A stretch of DNA of 64,000 bases, taken from positions 1 to 64,000 of the forward strand of contig JANYCZ010000011.1 of the NCBI GenBank assembly GCA_025360015.1, given 5' to 3'. The notes below the pieces were generated by a model. It had not been told where the DNA came from and searched no databases. It saw nothing but the letters and a program-made list of their open reading frames with translations. This DNA comes from Verrucomicrobiota bacterium (GTDB taxonomy: Bacteria > Verrucomicrobiota > Verrucomicrobiia > Verrucomicrobiales > Verrucomicrobiaceae). Shown here one piece after another: positions 1-8,671 of this stretch. The position numbers were made by a program, and so were the translations under genes. Within the stretch, counting starts at the first letter, position 1. Every line of letters begins with the position of its first letter.

Positions 1-130
1 CCTATCTAAATTCAGGATTCTGACTCCTGAGCCCAGGGGCGGTCTGCTGGTGTCTGCTCCCATTCCGAGTCCAAGGCCATCGCTAGCGCGACGGCTCTAT
101 CTCTTCAAGGATGGGGAAATATAGAGACAA

Positions 131-240
131 GCCCAGGGTCAACCGAGCCTAGGCGAGGCGACCCTGGGTCACCACGTCATCGACCGGGAAGCAAACCCAA
201 GGCTCCTTCACACGCCACGCTCGCCAGCAGCGTCTGCAAT
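131..240. repeat. Interspersed palindromic repeat, family A (copy 1)
   Basis: A block with CCCAGGGTC and GACCCTGGG arms around GAGCCTAGGCGAGG, followed by CGGGAAGCAAACCCA and then a CACGCC...CCAGCAGCGTCT tail. The same order of words recurs near 32035 and 26879 and in shorter form near 12300 and 42110. The rest of positions 1-393 holds no gene that I can support, and no FMN-riboswitch-like block is visible ahead of riboflavin synthase. Confidence 0.7.
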
Positions 241-393
241 GAGCCCCGCCGCGCATTCGCTCCGCGACCAACCATCGCTCCAATCCTTCCCAAGGCCACT
301 CTTATCCGATTGCCTTCGTCCCTCTCACCCCGCCGTCACCGATTTGCCTCAACCACGCATCGACAACCACCCTTTGCCCGTTTATCTCCGCGC

Positions 394-993
394 ATGTTCA
401 CAGGTCTCGTTGAAACCACCGGCAAAGTCATCTCTCTGGAGCCACGCGGCGAGAGCGCGCGCCTGACGTTAAACGTCGGCTCCATCGCCGCCGAACTCAC
501 CGACGGCGAAAGCGTCGCCGTCAACGGCTGCTGCCTCACCGTCACCACCAAGGACGCCGCCGCACAAACCGCCAGCTTTGACCTGCTCATGCAAACCCTC
601 AAAGTCACCAGCCTCGGCGATCTCCAACCCGGCTCGCTCGTCAATCTAGAGCGCGCCATGGCCATCGGTGCCCGCTTCGGCGGCCACTTCGTTCAAGGTC
701 ACGTCGATGCCACCGTGAAGGTCCTGGACTGGAGCCAGCACGGCCAGGACCACCGCCTGGAGGTGGAGATCCCACCCGAGCAGCGCGGCCTCATCATCCC
801 CAAAGGCTCCATCTGTCTCGACGGCATCTCCCTCACCGCAGCAGAGGTCACGGGAAAATCCGTCGTCTGCTGGATCATCCCGCACACCTTTCAGCTCACC
901 AATCTCCACACGAAAAACCCCGGCGACAGCCTCAATGTGGAGTTCGACATGCTCGGCAAATACGTGCGCGAGCTCATGCGCGCCATGAAGTGA
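394..993 (+). CDS. ribE: Riboflavin synthase, alpha subunit
   Basis: Converts two molecules of 6,7-dimethyl-8-ribityllumazine into riboflavin plus a pyrimidinedione, the last step of riboflavin synthesis, in the cytoplasm. The 199-residue product has the usual length and the two lumazine-binding repeats. It begins with the family-typical MFTGLVETTGKV, followed by VAVNGCCLTV and a GARFGGHFVQGHVD turn. The second half repeats the pattern with KGSICLDGISLT and ends GDSLNVEFDMLGKYVREL. The reading frame is open upstream to 310, but the ATG at 394 gives the conserved N-terminus. Its stop overlaps the GTG of the ABC ATPase gene by 4 nt, so the two may be co-transcribed although their functions differ. 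Confidence 0.95.
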   Translation: MFTGLVETTGKVISLEPRGESARLTLNVGSIAAELTDGESVAVNGCCLTVTTKDAAAQTASFDLLMQTLKVTSLGDLQPGSLVNLERAMAIGARFGGHFVQGHVDATVKVLDWSQHGQDHRLEVEIPPEQRGLIIPKGSICLDGISLTAAEVTGKSVVCWIIPHTFQLTNLHTKNPGDSLNVEFDMLGKYVRELMRAMK

Positions 994-1694
994 GCGTCCA
1001 CGCGGTCGGGCAGGCCGTTACCCCTCCGATGCCGGTTCTCGAAGTCCACTCTCTGACCAAAAGCTACGCGCAACGCCCGATCCTGCGCGGCGTATCGTTT
1101 AAGCTCAATCAAGGCGAGCGCGCAGCCCTCCTCGGCCCCTCAGGCAGCGGCAAGACCACGGTGCTCAATTGCGTCGGCGGCGTGGATCACGCAGACAGCG
1201 GCAGCGTCACCATCGCAGGCCACGATCTCGCCGGTTTAAACGCAGACGGCCTCGCACAGCTCCGCCGTCGTCACATCGGCACGGTGTTCCAGTTTTATCA
1301 TCTGCTGCCCACCCTGAGTGCAGCGGAAAACATCGAACTCCCTCTGCAACTTCTCGGCGTTCCGACCAGCGAACGCGAAACCCGCGTTCGCCAGCTCTTG
1401 GAGCGCGTGGGCATCACTCATCGCGCCACGGCGCTGCCGGGTCAGCTTTCAGGCGGCGAGATGCAGCGCGTGGCCATCGCACGCGCTGTCGTTCATCGCC
1501 CTTCGCTCATCCTGGCAGATGAACCCACCGGCAGTCTCGACACCACCACTGGCGCACAGGTGCTCGATCTTCTCGCCGAGATCGTGCAGGAAACCCAAGC
1601 CGCGCTCCTGCTCGTCACACACAGCCCGGAGGCCGTGAAGCACTGCGCACGCGTGCTGCGCATGCAGGACGGCCAGATCGTCGAAGGCGCATGA
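990..1694 (+). CDS. ABC transporter ATP-binding protein, LolD/MacB-like
   Basis: ATPase subunit expected to power the FtsX-type permease encoded next. The 234-residue protein shows Walker A GPSGSGKT, the signature LSGGEMQR, Walker B LILADEPTGSLD and the H-loop VTHS, the pattern of the LolD/MacB/FtsE group. The start is either the GTG at 990, which overlaps the ribE stop, or the ATG at 1029 (residue 14, MPVLEVHSLTKSY), which fits the family N-terminus better. The 3' end overlaps the permease start by 4 nt (ATGA), so translational coupling is likely. The substrate cannot be read from the sequence; lipoprotein or lipid export is typical of this class. Confidence 0.9.
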   Translation: MSVHAVGQAVTPPMPVLEVHSLTKSYAQRPILRGVSFKLNQGERAALLGPSGSGKTTVLNCVGGVDHADSGSVTIAGHDLAGLNADGLAQLRRRHIGTVFQFYHLLPTLSAAENIELPLQLLGVPTSERETRVRQLLERVGITHRATALPGQLSGGEMQRVAIARAVVHRPSLILADEPTGSLDTTTGAQVLDLLAEIVQETQAALLLVTHSPEAVKHCARVLRMQDGQIVEGA

Positions 1695-4231
1695 GCACCG
1701 TGCTTCTCATCCTGCGGCGCTGTGCCTTGCGGCACTGGCGTCTCGCTTTGAGACAGCAGCTCGCCCTCATGCTCATCCTCGCGCTCGGCTCCAGCGTCTA
1801 TCTCGCGGTCCGTCTCGCTAGCAATGCCGCCCTTTCCGGCTTCGAGACCTTCACCGATGGTGTCACTCGCCAGCCTGATTGGACCGTGCAGGCGCTCGCT
1901 GGCTCACTCCATGAATCCGATCTGCGCGAGATGCGCGCCGCACTGGGCCCCCGTCCCGTCAGCCTGCTTCCCGTCGTGGAAGAAACAGTGACACCCGCGC
2001 TCGACACAGGCAATGGTGAGATCGGATCACGCGCCACCTGGCGACTGCTCGGCGTGGATTTCATTTCATTGCTCAACTTACGAGGCGAAGCCCCCGCCGG
2101 GTTTGGCACCGCGAACATGCAGTCGATGCACGCAGGCGTGTACGTCAGCCCAAAGCTCGGCGTCAAAACCGGCGAAGAACTTCGCCTCATCGTGGATGAT
2201 CGCATCATCACCCTGAAAGTAGCCGGTGTAGTCCCGGAGATACCCGGAGTGCCAGGCCTCCCCGCGCATCTGCTGCTCATGGATCTGCCAGAAGCGCAAA
2301 CCATGCTCCAGCGCGGAGACCGTGTGGACCGGGTCGAAGTCCTCGCGCAGGACAGCATCCTGTTCCCTCATCTGCGTGTAGAAACCGGCGACCTGCTAAA
2401 AGCAAAATGGCAGGTGCGCGGCGGCGAGGACCAGCGGCATCTCGCTGGCACCATGACGCAGGCCTTCCGGCTCAATCTCACCATCCTTTCGCTCCTAGCG
2501 CTGCTTGTGGGAGGCTATCTCATCTTTCAGGCGCTGGATGGCGTGGTGCTGCGGCGTCGGGAGGAGATCGGCATTTTGAAATCACTGGGTGTCACGGACC
2601 GCACCATCCAAATCGCCTTCCTTCTCGAAGCCGCCCTGCTCGGCCTCTGCGGCGGCGCTCTCGGCGTTTTGCTGGGCTGGCTCGGCGCGCAGGCTGCCGT
2701 CGGCGGCGTCACGAAAACGATGAACGCACTCTACGGCGCCACCAGCGAACAGCAGGCCGCCCTCAGTCTGCGCGAGGCCCTGCTGGCTCTCTCCATTTCC
2801 ATCCTCGCCAGTTTGATCGCCGCATGGTGGCCCGCCCGCATGGCGGCGCGCACACCACCAGCCCACATGCTGGGACGCCATGCCGCACCCTTTGAAGGCG
2901 GAACACTCTGGCGCGTCGAATGGATCGGCTGGGCAATGATGCTGGCCGCCCTCTTGCTCGCACAGCTCCCCGTGCTTCGCCTGGCCAATGGCACCCGCCT
3001 GCCGCTGGCAGGTTACTCAGCCGCCTTGCTATGGATGGTCGGAGCCGGATTGGCTGCGAGCACCCTACTGCGTCTCGCCGCACGAAAAAAGGTCCTCTCC
3101 GCCGTGTGGCGCATCGCGCTCTCCCATCTCCGCCGCCCCACCGTCCGCCATCGCTTCGCCGTCGCCGCATTGGCCAGCGCCGTGGCCATGACCACCGGCA
3201 TGGCCGTGATGGTCGCCAGCTTTGACCACACCATGCGCGGCTGGATCGATCGCACCATGAAGGCGGACATCTACATCAGCAGCGCAGGCGCACAGAGCGC
3301 CTCCTCCACCCACGCCATCTCGCCTGAAACCGTGAAGGAGCTCGGGAGAGAACCGGGCGTCTCAGAGCTCGCCTTCGTGCAGGCCAAAAAACTCCTGTGG
3401 CATGACGGCGAAGTACTCATCCTCGGCACGGACCCCGTCTTCGCACACAGGCATGGCCTCTACGCCTGGGTGCAGGCACCGCAGCACGAAGCGTGGTGGC
3501 AGACCGCCGACGCCATCACCCCCGCAATCATGAGCGAGAGCTGGAGCGAACGCTTCGAAACTCATGTCGGCGATGTGATCGACCTCGCGGGTCACAAGGT
3601 CCGCGTGGTGGCAATGAACGCCGAGTACGGCAACGAGCGCGGATCCGTCACTCTGCCCGCAGCAGTGTTTCGCCAATGGTTCGAGACCGACGAAGCCTGG
3701 CGCGTCGCCTTGATGCTGAAACCGGGCGCAGACGCCGAGACGGTGCGGACCCACATCGAGGCAAAGCAGCCGGGCCTCAGTGTGTTTACCAACGCGCACC
3801 TGCGCCGCGAAGCCTTGCGCATTTTCCGCCAGACCTTTTCCGTCACGCATGCCCTGGAAGTCATCGGCGTGATCGTCGCCGTCGCAGGTCTGGGTCTGGC
3901 ACTCACCAGCCTCATGCTGGAGCGCCGCGCCACACTGGCCACCTTGCGTTCACTCGGCATGACCCAGCGCGAAATCGCCAAGGCAGCCGCACTCGAAGGT
4001 CTCGGCGTCGCCACCGCAGGTGCGGTTACCGGCATCGCCGCAGGCCTGTGGCTCGGCTGGCTGCTGGTATACCGCATCAATAAACAGTGCTTCGGCTGGA
4101 CCCTGCAGTTCCACGCCGTCGGGTGGCATCTCGCCGTGCTCGGCGCGGCGGTGGTCGCCACCGGCATGCTCGTCGCCGCGTTGGTCGGCCGCTGGGCCGC
4201 GCTGCTGCCACCAGAACACACGGAGGAATGA
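1691..4231 (+). CDS. ABC transporter permease, FtsX/LolCE-type, 846 aa
   Basis: Inner-membrane permease partner of the preceding ATPase. An N-terminal membrane helix (LALMLILALGSSVYLAV) is followed by a large extracytoplasmic segment, a first FtsX block (about residues 255-390), further helices, a second soluble segment and a second FtsX block at the C-terminus (about 715-830). This doubled MacB_PCD-FtsX layout is known from predicted lipid or attachment-factor exporters. It is followed after 1 nt by the lipocalin-like AttH gene, an ATPase-permease-AttH arrangement that recurs in Gram-negative bacteria. The exported substrate is unknown. Confidence 0.88.
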   Translation: MSTVLLILRRCALRHWRLALRQQLALMLILALGSSVYLAVRLASNAALSGFETFTDGVTRQPDWTVQALAGSLHESDLREMRAALGPRPVSLLPVVEETVTPALDTGNGEIGSRATWRLLGVDFISLLNLRGEAPAGFGTANMQSMHAGVYVSPKLGVKTGEELRLIVDDRIITLKVAGVVPEIPGVPGLPAHLLLMDLPEAQTMLQRGDRVDRVEVLAQDSILFPHLRVETGDLLKAKWQVRGGEDQRHLAGTMTQAFRLNLTILSLLALLVGGYLIFQALDGVVLRRREEIGILKSLGVTDRTIQIAFLLEAALLGLCGGALGVLLGWLGAQAAVGGVTKTMNALYGATSEQQAALSLREALLALSISILASLIAAWWPARMAARTPPAHMLGRHAAPFEGGTLWRVEWIGWAMMLAALLLAQLPVLRLANGTRLPLAGYSAALLWMVGAGLAASTLLRLAARKKVLSAVWRIALSHLRRPTVRHRFAVAALASAVAMTTGMAVMVASFDHTMRGWIDRTMKADIYISSAGAQSASSTHAISPETVKELGREPGVSELAFVQAKKLLWHDGEVLILGTDPVFAHRHGLYAWVQAPQHEAWWQTADAITPAIMSESWSERFETHVGDVIDLAGHKVRVVAMNAEYGNERGSVTLPAAVFRQWFETDEAWRVALMLKPGADAETVRTHIEAKQPGLSVFTNAHLRREALRIFRQTFSVTHALEVIGVIVAVAGLGLALTSLMLERRATLATLRSLGMTQREIAKAAALEGLGVATAGAVTGIAAGLWLGWLLVYRINKQCFGWTLQFHAVGWHLAVLGAAVVATGMLVAALVGRWAALLPPEHTEE

Positions 4232-4232
4232 C

Positions 4233-5312
4233 ATGCGTCGCACCCTTTTACTCTTCCTGCTTCTGACCCCATGGCTGCACGCGCAGACCACCGCCGACGG
4301 CTTCGCCCTGCCTCAGCCAGGAAAAACCTTTGCCTTCCCACGCGACCACGGCAGCCATCCTGAATTCCGCACCGAGTGGTGGTATGTCACCGGTCACCTC
4401 GATGCCAAAGACGGCCACCGCTTCGGCTTTCAGGTCACGTTCTTCCGCCAGGCCCGCCGCGAGGACGGCAAAACCCTCCACCTCCATCTCGCCCACGCCG
4501 CATTGCTCGATGTCCAGACAGGCCGCTTCCTTCATGAAGAGCGCCTGAACCGCCAAGGCTGGGACGCCTCATCATCCGAAACAACCCTCGCAGTTCAAAA
4601 CGGCAACTGGTCCCTCAAGCTCGATGAAGCCACGCACCACCTGCACATCGCCGCGACCGTGAAAAACAAAGCCCTGCTCCAGCTCGAACTGGAGCCCGTG
4701 AAACCGCTCGTCGTCTTCGGCAAAGACGGCGTCTCCCGCAAAGGCACCTCCGCCTCCGCCGCCAGCCACTACCTCACGTGGCCCCGCTTAAAAACCACCG
4801 GCACCGTCAAACTCGGCGCAGTTGAGCACACCGTGACCGGCGAGTCATGGATGGATCACGAGTTCAGCAGCAGCCAGCTTGACGCAGGCCAGGTCGGCTG
4901 GGACTGGGCCGCCCTGCAGCTCACAGACGGCCGCGAGATCATGGTCTACCGCATGCGCCGTCAGGACGGCACGCTGGACCCCGCCTCCACCCTCGCCGTC
5001 GTGGAAAAAAACGGCAGCGTCCGCCATCTCGCCAGCACTGCCTTCACCTGGGAAGTCTTGTCCACATGGCAAAGCCCGCGCAATGCCGCGAGGTATCCCA
5101 CGCACGTCCGCATTCGCTTTGAAAACGAATCCTTGGAGTTAAAACCCCTCACAGCAGACCAGGAGCAGGACGGCGGCATCACCCGTCTGCCCTACTGGGA
5201 AGGGGCCTGTGATGTCCTCGACTCACACGCCCAGATCACAGGGCGCGCCTTTCTCGAACTCGCAGGCTACGCCGGCGATCTCACGCGCCACCTCGCCCCT
5301 GCCTCAAAGTAA
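4233..5312 (+). CDS. AttH/CrtC-family lipocalin-like secreted protein
   Basis: A 359-residue protein with a cleavable signal peptide (MRRTLLLFLLLTPWLHAQ). The motif FRTEWWYVTGHL followed by GFQVTFFR, and later ESWMDHEFSSSQL and WDWAALQL, identify the AttH / carotenoid 1,2-hydratase (CrtC) superfamily, a double-lipocalin fold. No carotenoid genes are nearby, so a lipid-binding or attachment role with the ABC exporter is more likely than carotenoid hydration. The ATG at 4233 is chosen because it follows CGGAGGAATGAC, one of the few good ribosome-binding sites here, and starts the signal peptide. The frame is open back to 4020 inside the permease gene. Confidence 0.85.
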   Translation: MRRTLLLFLLLTPWLHAQTTADGFALPQPGKTFAFPRDHGSHPEFRTEWWYVTGHLDAKDGHRFGFQVTFFRQARREDGKTLHLHLAHAALLDVQTGRFLHEERLNRQGWDASSSETTLAVQNGNWSLKLDEATHHLHIAATVKNKALLQLELEPVKPLVVFGKDGVSRKGTSASAASHYLTWPRLKTTGTVKLGAVEHTVTGESWMDHEFSSSQLDAGQVGWDWAALQLTDGREIMVYRMRRQDGTLDPASTLAVVEKNGSVRHLASTAFTWEVLSTWQSPRNAARYPTHVRIRFENESLELKPLTADQEQDGGITRLPYWEGACDVLDSHAQITGRAFLELAGYAGDLTRHLAPASK

Positions 5313-5317
5313 ACGCC

Positions 5318-5635
5318 TCAGGAATACTTCACATCCTTGCGCGGCTCCATCTCAAACGCCGTGCTCTCCTGCTCAGAAATATTCGGCTTCAGCACTTCCT
5401 CGCGGAACTTGATGTAATGCGGGTCATCCTGGCAGATCGTCAGTTTGTCCATGGTCTCCACCTCCAGATAAACAAACCACGGGTAGGGCTCGGAAGGATT
5501 CACCCGCTTGCCCGTTTTGACCGTCAGGACCTCCTGCACGCGCAGCAGCATCACCCGCGTCTGGGACATCATGGTCTCCAGCTTTTCCTCCGTGACCTGG
5601 GGCTTGAGCTGAAACAGGCTGAGGTAGGCGATCAT
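5318..5635 (-). CDS. Dabb-family (stress-responsive A/B barrel) protein
   Basis: A 105-residue protein starting MIAYLSLFQLKPQVTEEKLE. The LKP-x-VT-x-E opening, a central strand YPWFVYLEVETMDKL and the HYIKFREEVLKP segment match the Dabb dimeric alpha/beta-barrel family, small proteins of mostly unknown or olivetolic-acid-cyclase-like function. The frame is open to 5770, but that part overlaps nuoA, so the ATG at 5635 is chosen. It lies 34 nt downstream of nuoA on the same strand and converges with the AttH gene. Function here is unknown. Confidence 0.7.
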   Translation of the reverse strand: MIAYLSLFQLKPQVTEEKLETMMSQTRVMLLRVQEVLTVKTGKRVNPSEPYPWFVYLEVETMDKLTICQDDPHYIKFREEVLKPNISEQESTAFEMEPRKDVKYS

Positions 5636-5669
5636 GAAGGCAAAAAAGAAAGTCCGCAGTTCAAGCAGA

Positions 5670-6044
5670 CTAGGATTTCCAGTCGAGCACGCCCTTTTTC
5701 CAGGCATAAACGAAGGCAACGAGCAGGATGGAAACAAAGCTGGCGGCCACTGCAAGAATCGAAGGGCCAAAGGCAGCCAGGTAGTCCTTGTAAATGATCG
5801 CCCACGGATAGAGAAACACCACTTCGATGTCGAACAGCACGAACAGCATCGCCACGATGTAAAACTTCACGCTGAATCGCGGCTGGCTGTCGCCCACAGG
5901 AAGCATCCCGCACTCGTAAGCGGAGTCTTTGATCGCGTTGCGCTTGGCAGATTTGCCGAGGAGCGCCGAAGCGATCAGGGTCACGACGGCGAAACCACTG
6001 GCGATGACAATCTGGAGCAGGACTGGAATGTAATTCTCAAACAT
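5670..6044 (-). CDS. nuoA: NADH-quinone oxidoreductase subunit A
   Basis: Small membrane subunit of respiratory complex I. The 124-residue protein has three hydrophobic helices (about residues 8-29, 62-85 and 92-112). Between the first two lies the conserved loop AYECGMLPVG, whose Y-E-C-G stretch contains the cysteine used in active/deactive studies. FSVKFYIVAMLFVLFDIEVVFLYPWA is the hallmark second helix with its buried acidic residues. Normally nuoA heads an operon with nuoB and nuoC. Here the downstream gene is a Dabb protein and the upstream one a small basic protein, so the remaining subunits must be elsewhere. Confidence 0.95.
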   Translation of the reverse strand: MFENYIPVLLQIVIASGFAVVTLIASALLGKSAKRNAIKDSAYECGMLPVGDSQPRFSVKFYIVAMLFVLFDIEVVFLYPWAIIYKDYLAAFGPSILAVAASFVSILLVAFVYAWKKGVLDWKS

Positions 6045-6101
6045 GGGGACGAATGATTCGCAATGGGTAGCGAGAGGCGGCCCAGCGTCAAACCCGGAAA
6101 C

Positions 6102-6136
6102 AAAAAGGGCCGCCCTGCACGGAGGCAGAGCGGCCC
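6102..6136 (-). terminator. Rho-independent terminator, minus strand
   Basis: On the minus strand GGGCCGC, a 16-nt loop and GCGGCCC are followed by TTTTTGTTT. The stem is a perfect 7 bp. It lies just after the stop of the small basic protein gene at 6160 and before nuoA, so the two minus-strand genes are probably separate transcripts. Confidence 0.8.
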
Positions 6137-6159
6137 AAAAAAGAGACCAACCCGTAGGT

Positions 6160-6513
6160 CTAGGCGCGGGCAGCGGCGGCAGCCGTGGTGCGCGCCATCA
6201 CGGCGGCACTGCGGGCGGCGATGGCCGCATTGTGGGCGGCGCGCAGGCCGTCCAGCCCACGGTAGGTCTTGCCGACCTTGCAGCACAGGCCGCGACCGAC
6301 GAGATTCTGCAGCTTCTCATAGGAGCGCAGGCGCAGCATTTCCTCACCACCGCTCACAGCATTCTTCAGCTTGAGATTGTCATAGACCAGCCCAAACAAC
6401 GTGTTGAATTCATAGGTCTCCGGTTTTGAGAGAACATTGACTAGCTCGTCCGTGACATGATCAGGGACTCGGCGGGAGAAGCGTGTCTTACGTGTCGGTG
6501 TGGTGGTAGGCAT
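6160..6513 (-). CDS. Small basic protein of unknown function
   Basis: A 117-residue protein I do not recognise. It opens with a basic stretch (TPTRKTRFSRRVPD), has a middle part with conserved-looking charged helices (YEFNTLFGLVYDNLKLK, EEMLRLRSYEKLQNLV), and ends in an alanine/arginine-rich tail. No signal peptide or membrane helix is present. The ATG at 6513 is preferred; an upstream ATG at 6534 adds seven residues. The gene is alone on its transcript, with a strong terminator right after it, which supports its being real. A nucleic-acid-binding role is possible from the charge alone, but this is inference. Confidence 0.6.
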   Translation of the reverse strand: MPTTTPTRKTRFSRRVPDHVTDELVNVLSKPETYEFNTLFGLVYDNLKLKNAVSGGEEMLRLRSYEKLQNLVGRGLCCKVGKTYRGLDGLRAAHNAAIAARSAAVMARTTAAAAARA

Positions 6514-6719
6514 AATGGACTTTAAACCTACCATACCCCCGGTACTTTGCGACGCTTTTGTGAGCGCCCAAGGTTTTTTCTCCTACGCTGCATGCGCAGT
6601 GAAAGAAAGCGCCCGACCCCGCGTTTTATCTAGCTAGCGACATTTTGTCTGTGTTTACATGGCATGGTCATTTTTTAGTGGCTTCGTAAAGCCCCTGACC
6701 CAAAAATAAGCCGCCGCCC

Positions 6720-8033
6720 TTACCTGGTCGCGATCTTGTACAAGGCCCCGCTGCTGCGGATAAACAGCGCCCCATCTGCCACGGCAGGGGAGGCGGAAAT
6801 CGCTTCCCCGAGTTGATTCTGGCCCACCACTTCGAACTTTTCCGGCGAGGCCCGCACCAGAAAGCTTTCGCCTCGGTCATTGGAAAAAAGCAGCTTGTCC
6901 CCCAGCACCAGCGGGGCAGGGACGTGCTTGCCCGCCAGCCGGTCATCCCACAGATCCTTGCCCGATTTCACATCCATCGCACTCACGATCCCCCCGCGCG
7001 TGATCTGATACAGCGTGCCGTTCACCAGTGCTGGGGCGGCCTCGCTGGCATTGCGCTTCTCACGGTCCCACAGCACATGGCTGTCCGTGATGTCACCGCT
7101 CATCTTGTCATCAATGCGCACGCAGATCGTGTGGGCGCGTTCCGCACCCGTGTTCAGGATCAGCATGTCTCCGAAGCGCAGCGGCGGGATGGCAGCATTG
7201 AATCCCCCATGGCGGATCGTCCACAATTCCTTGCCTGTTTTGACTTCATATCCAAAGGCGGCGCGAGATCCAATCGAGACCAGCACCTCCTTGCCCCCCA
7301 TCTCAAACACACCCGGCGTGTGGAAGGCCTTGCGCATGTCCCCGTCCCGCGTGGGCTTGCCTTCCTTGTCCAGATCCTGGTAGTCCGTGGTGCGCGCAGT
7401 CTTCCACACACTCTTCCCTGTCTTCTTGTCCAGCGCGGTGACAAACTGCTGGTCAATGCCGTCAAAGGTCAGGATGAGCAGGTTGCCGTAAATGAGCGGC
7501 GATGAGCCCGGCCCGCGATAATGCCTCACATTGATGTCGCGGCGCTCCCACACTTTCTTCCCGGTCGCAGGATCAATGCACGCCGTGCCGTAGGTCCCAA
7601 AGTGCACATAGAGCGCGTCTGCTTCCAGCACCGGCGACGGCGCTGCGTAGTTGTTCATTGGATTCCCGAGATCCTCCGGCGCGGCATTTTCAAACACCAC
7701 ATCGTGATGCACGATCTTCCCGCTGTGCCGGTCGATGCCATAAATGAACTGCTTCGTCCCGTCCGTCGTGGCAGCGGTGAACCACACCATGTCCCCGCCG
7801 ATCACTGGCGAGGAGTGGCCCTGGCCTTCCAGCGCCGTCCGCCATGCGATGTTTTTGCCGGAGGCCCCGTCCCACTCTAGCGGGATGCGCGCCACCTCCG
7901 CCGCTGGCACGATGTTGTCCTGCGTGGGCCCGCCCTTCGCAGGCCAGAAAACGGGCTTCGTGGCCGGCTGGGCGTTCGAAACAACGGACAGCAGGGCAAG
8001 GCAGATTGCGGTGAGGGCAGGCGTGCGGATCAT
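6720..8033 (-). CDS. Secreted PQQ-type beta-propeller repeat protein
   Basis: A 437-residue exported protein: a signal peptide (MIRTPALTAICLALLSVVSNAQP) is followed by repeated PQQ-like blades. Recognisable units are IYGIDRHSGKIVHHD, ACIDPATGKKVWERR, VTALDKKTGKSVWKT, GYEVKTGKELWTI and SAMDVKSGKDLWDD. The (D-x-x-[TS]-G-K-x-[LV]-W) pattern marks eight-bladed quinoprotein/BamB-like propellers. No dehydrogenase catalytic or calcium-site residues can be assigned with confidence, so an enzyme activity is not claimed. Such proteins are abundant in Planctomycetes and Verrucomicrobia. The start at 8033 is chosen for the signal peptide; the frame is open to 8087. Confidence 0.8.
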   Translation of the reverse strand: MIRTPALTAICLALLSVVSNAQPATKPVFWPAKGGPTQDNIVPAAEVARIPLEWDGASGKNIAWRTALEGQGHSSPVIGGDMVWFTAATTDGTKQFIYGIDRHSGKIVHHDVVFENAAPEDLGNPMNNYAAPSPVLEADALYVHFGTYGTACIDPATGKKVWERRDINVRHYRGPGSSPLIYGNLLILTFDGIDQQFVTALDKKTGKSVWKTARTTDYQDLDKEGKPTRDGDMRKAFHTPGVFEMGGKEVLVSIGSRAAFGYEVKTGKELWTIRHGGFNAAIPPLRFGDMLILNTGAERAHTICVRIDDKMSGDITDSHVLWDREKRNASEAAPALVNGTLYQITRGGIVSAMDVKSGKDLWDDRLAGKHVPAPLVLGDKLLFSNDRGESFLVRASPEKFEVVGQNQLGEAISASPAVADGALFIRSSGALYKIATR

Positions 8034-8125
8034 GGGCTTGAAGTTGACGGAGCAGACGGGAAAATCTTTCGCCAAGGAAAAGAGCATGCATGGTTGGCCC
8101 CAGCCAGCCGTATCCCTAGATGACC

Positions 8126-8584
8126 ATGAAAAAAGCCCTTCTCACCTGCCTTGCCCTCACCCTTTGCCTGCACTCGCTCCAAGCTGGGGACAGCCTCAAT
8201 GACCAGCTTCGCCGCGCTGCGGAAAAGCTTCAAAACGAATTCTCCAAAGTGAAGGAGCAGGGCCCGGTCAAGGGCCGCGAGTGGTATAAAAAAACCAAGG
8301 AGCACCAGATCACCAGCCGCGAGGAATATCTCAAGCAGGCTGGTGTCGCTCTCACCCGCTGGAAGGCGGACATCGACGTGCTCAAAGACCAGGGCGGCCG
8401 TGATTACTTCAAAACCCGCGTCACCGCCTTGGAGCAGCACTACGCCTTTGCGGTCAAGGAACAGGAAACACTCACCTCCATCACCGACGACGCCCAGTTC
8501 CGCGCACGCCAGAAGAGCTTCGACAAAACCCTCTGGACTCTCGAAGCCGCCGTCGAGCAGGCTCAGGAAGAAGCCGGGCTGTAA
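8126..8584 (+). CDS. Small secreted helical protein, unknown function
   Basis: A 152-residue product. MKKALLTCLALTLCLHSLQAG is a clear signal peptide. The mature part is charged and predicted helical, with heptad-like stretches (LNDQLRRAAEKLQNEFSKVKEQ, LEAAVEQAQEEAG) and no cysteines. I do not recognise the family. An in-frame ATG two codons upstream (8120) is possible. It is transcribed divergently from the PQQ protein and followed 87 nt later by the universal stress protein gene. A periplasmic structural or chaperone-like role is only a guess from the coiled-coil character. Confidence 0.6.
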   Translation: MKKALLTCLALTLCLHSLQAGDSLNDQLRRAAEKLQNEFSKVKEQGPVKGREWYKKTKEHQITSREEYLKQAGVALTRWKADIDVLKDQGGRDYFKTRVTALEQHYAFAVKEQETLTSITDDAQFRARQKSFDKTLWTLEAAVEQAQEEAGL

Positions 8585-8671
8585 GCCAATGCGTGCTTAA
8601 AAGGGCGCAAATGTCGCACGGCATTGTTTCCTGGTGCGCTTAGGGTGGCCGCACAACCAGCCAGCCACACC

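Noticed and set aside
1..393. Possible FMN riboswitch ahead of riboflavin synthase
   Set aside because: None of the conserved RFN-element blocks is visible; the leader holds an interspersed repeat instead.
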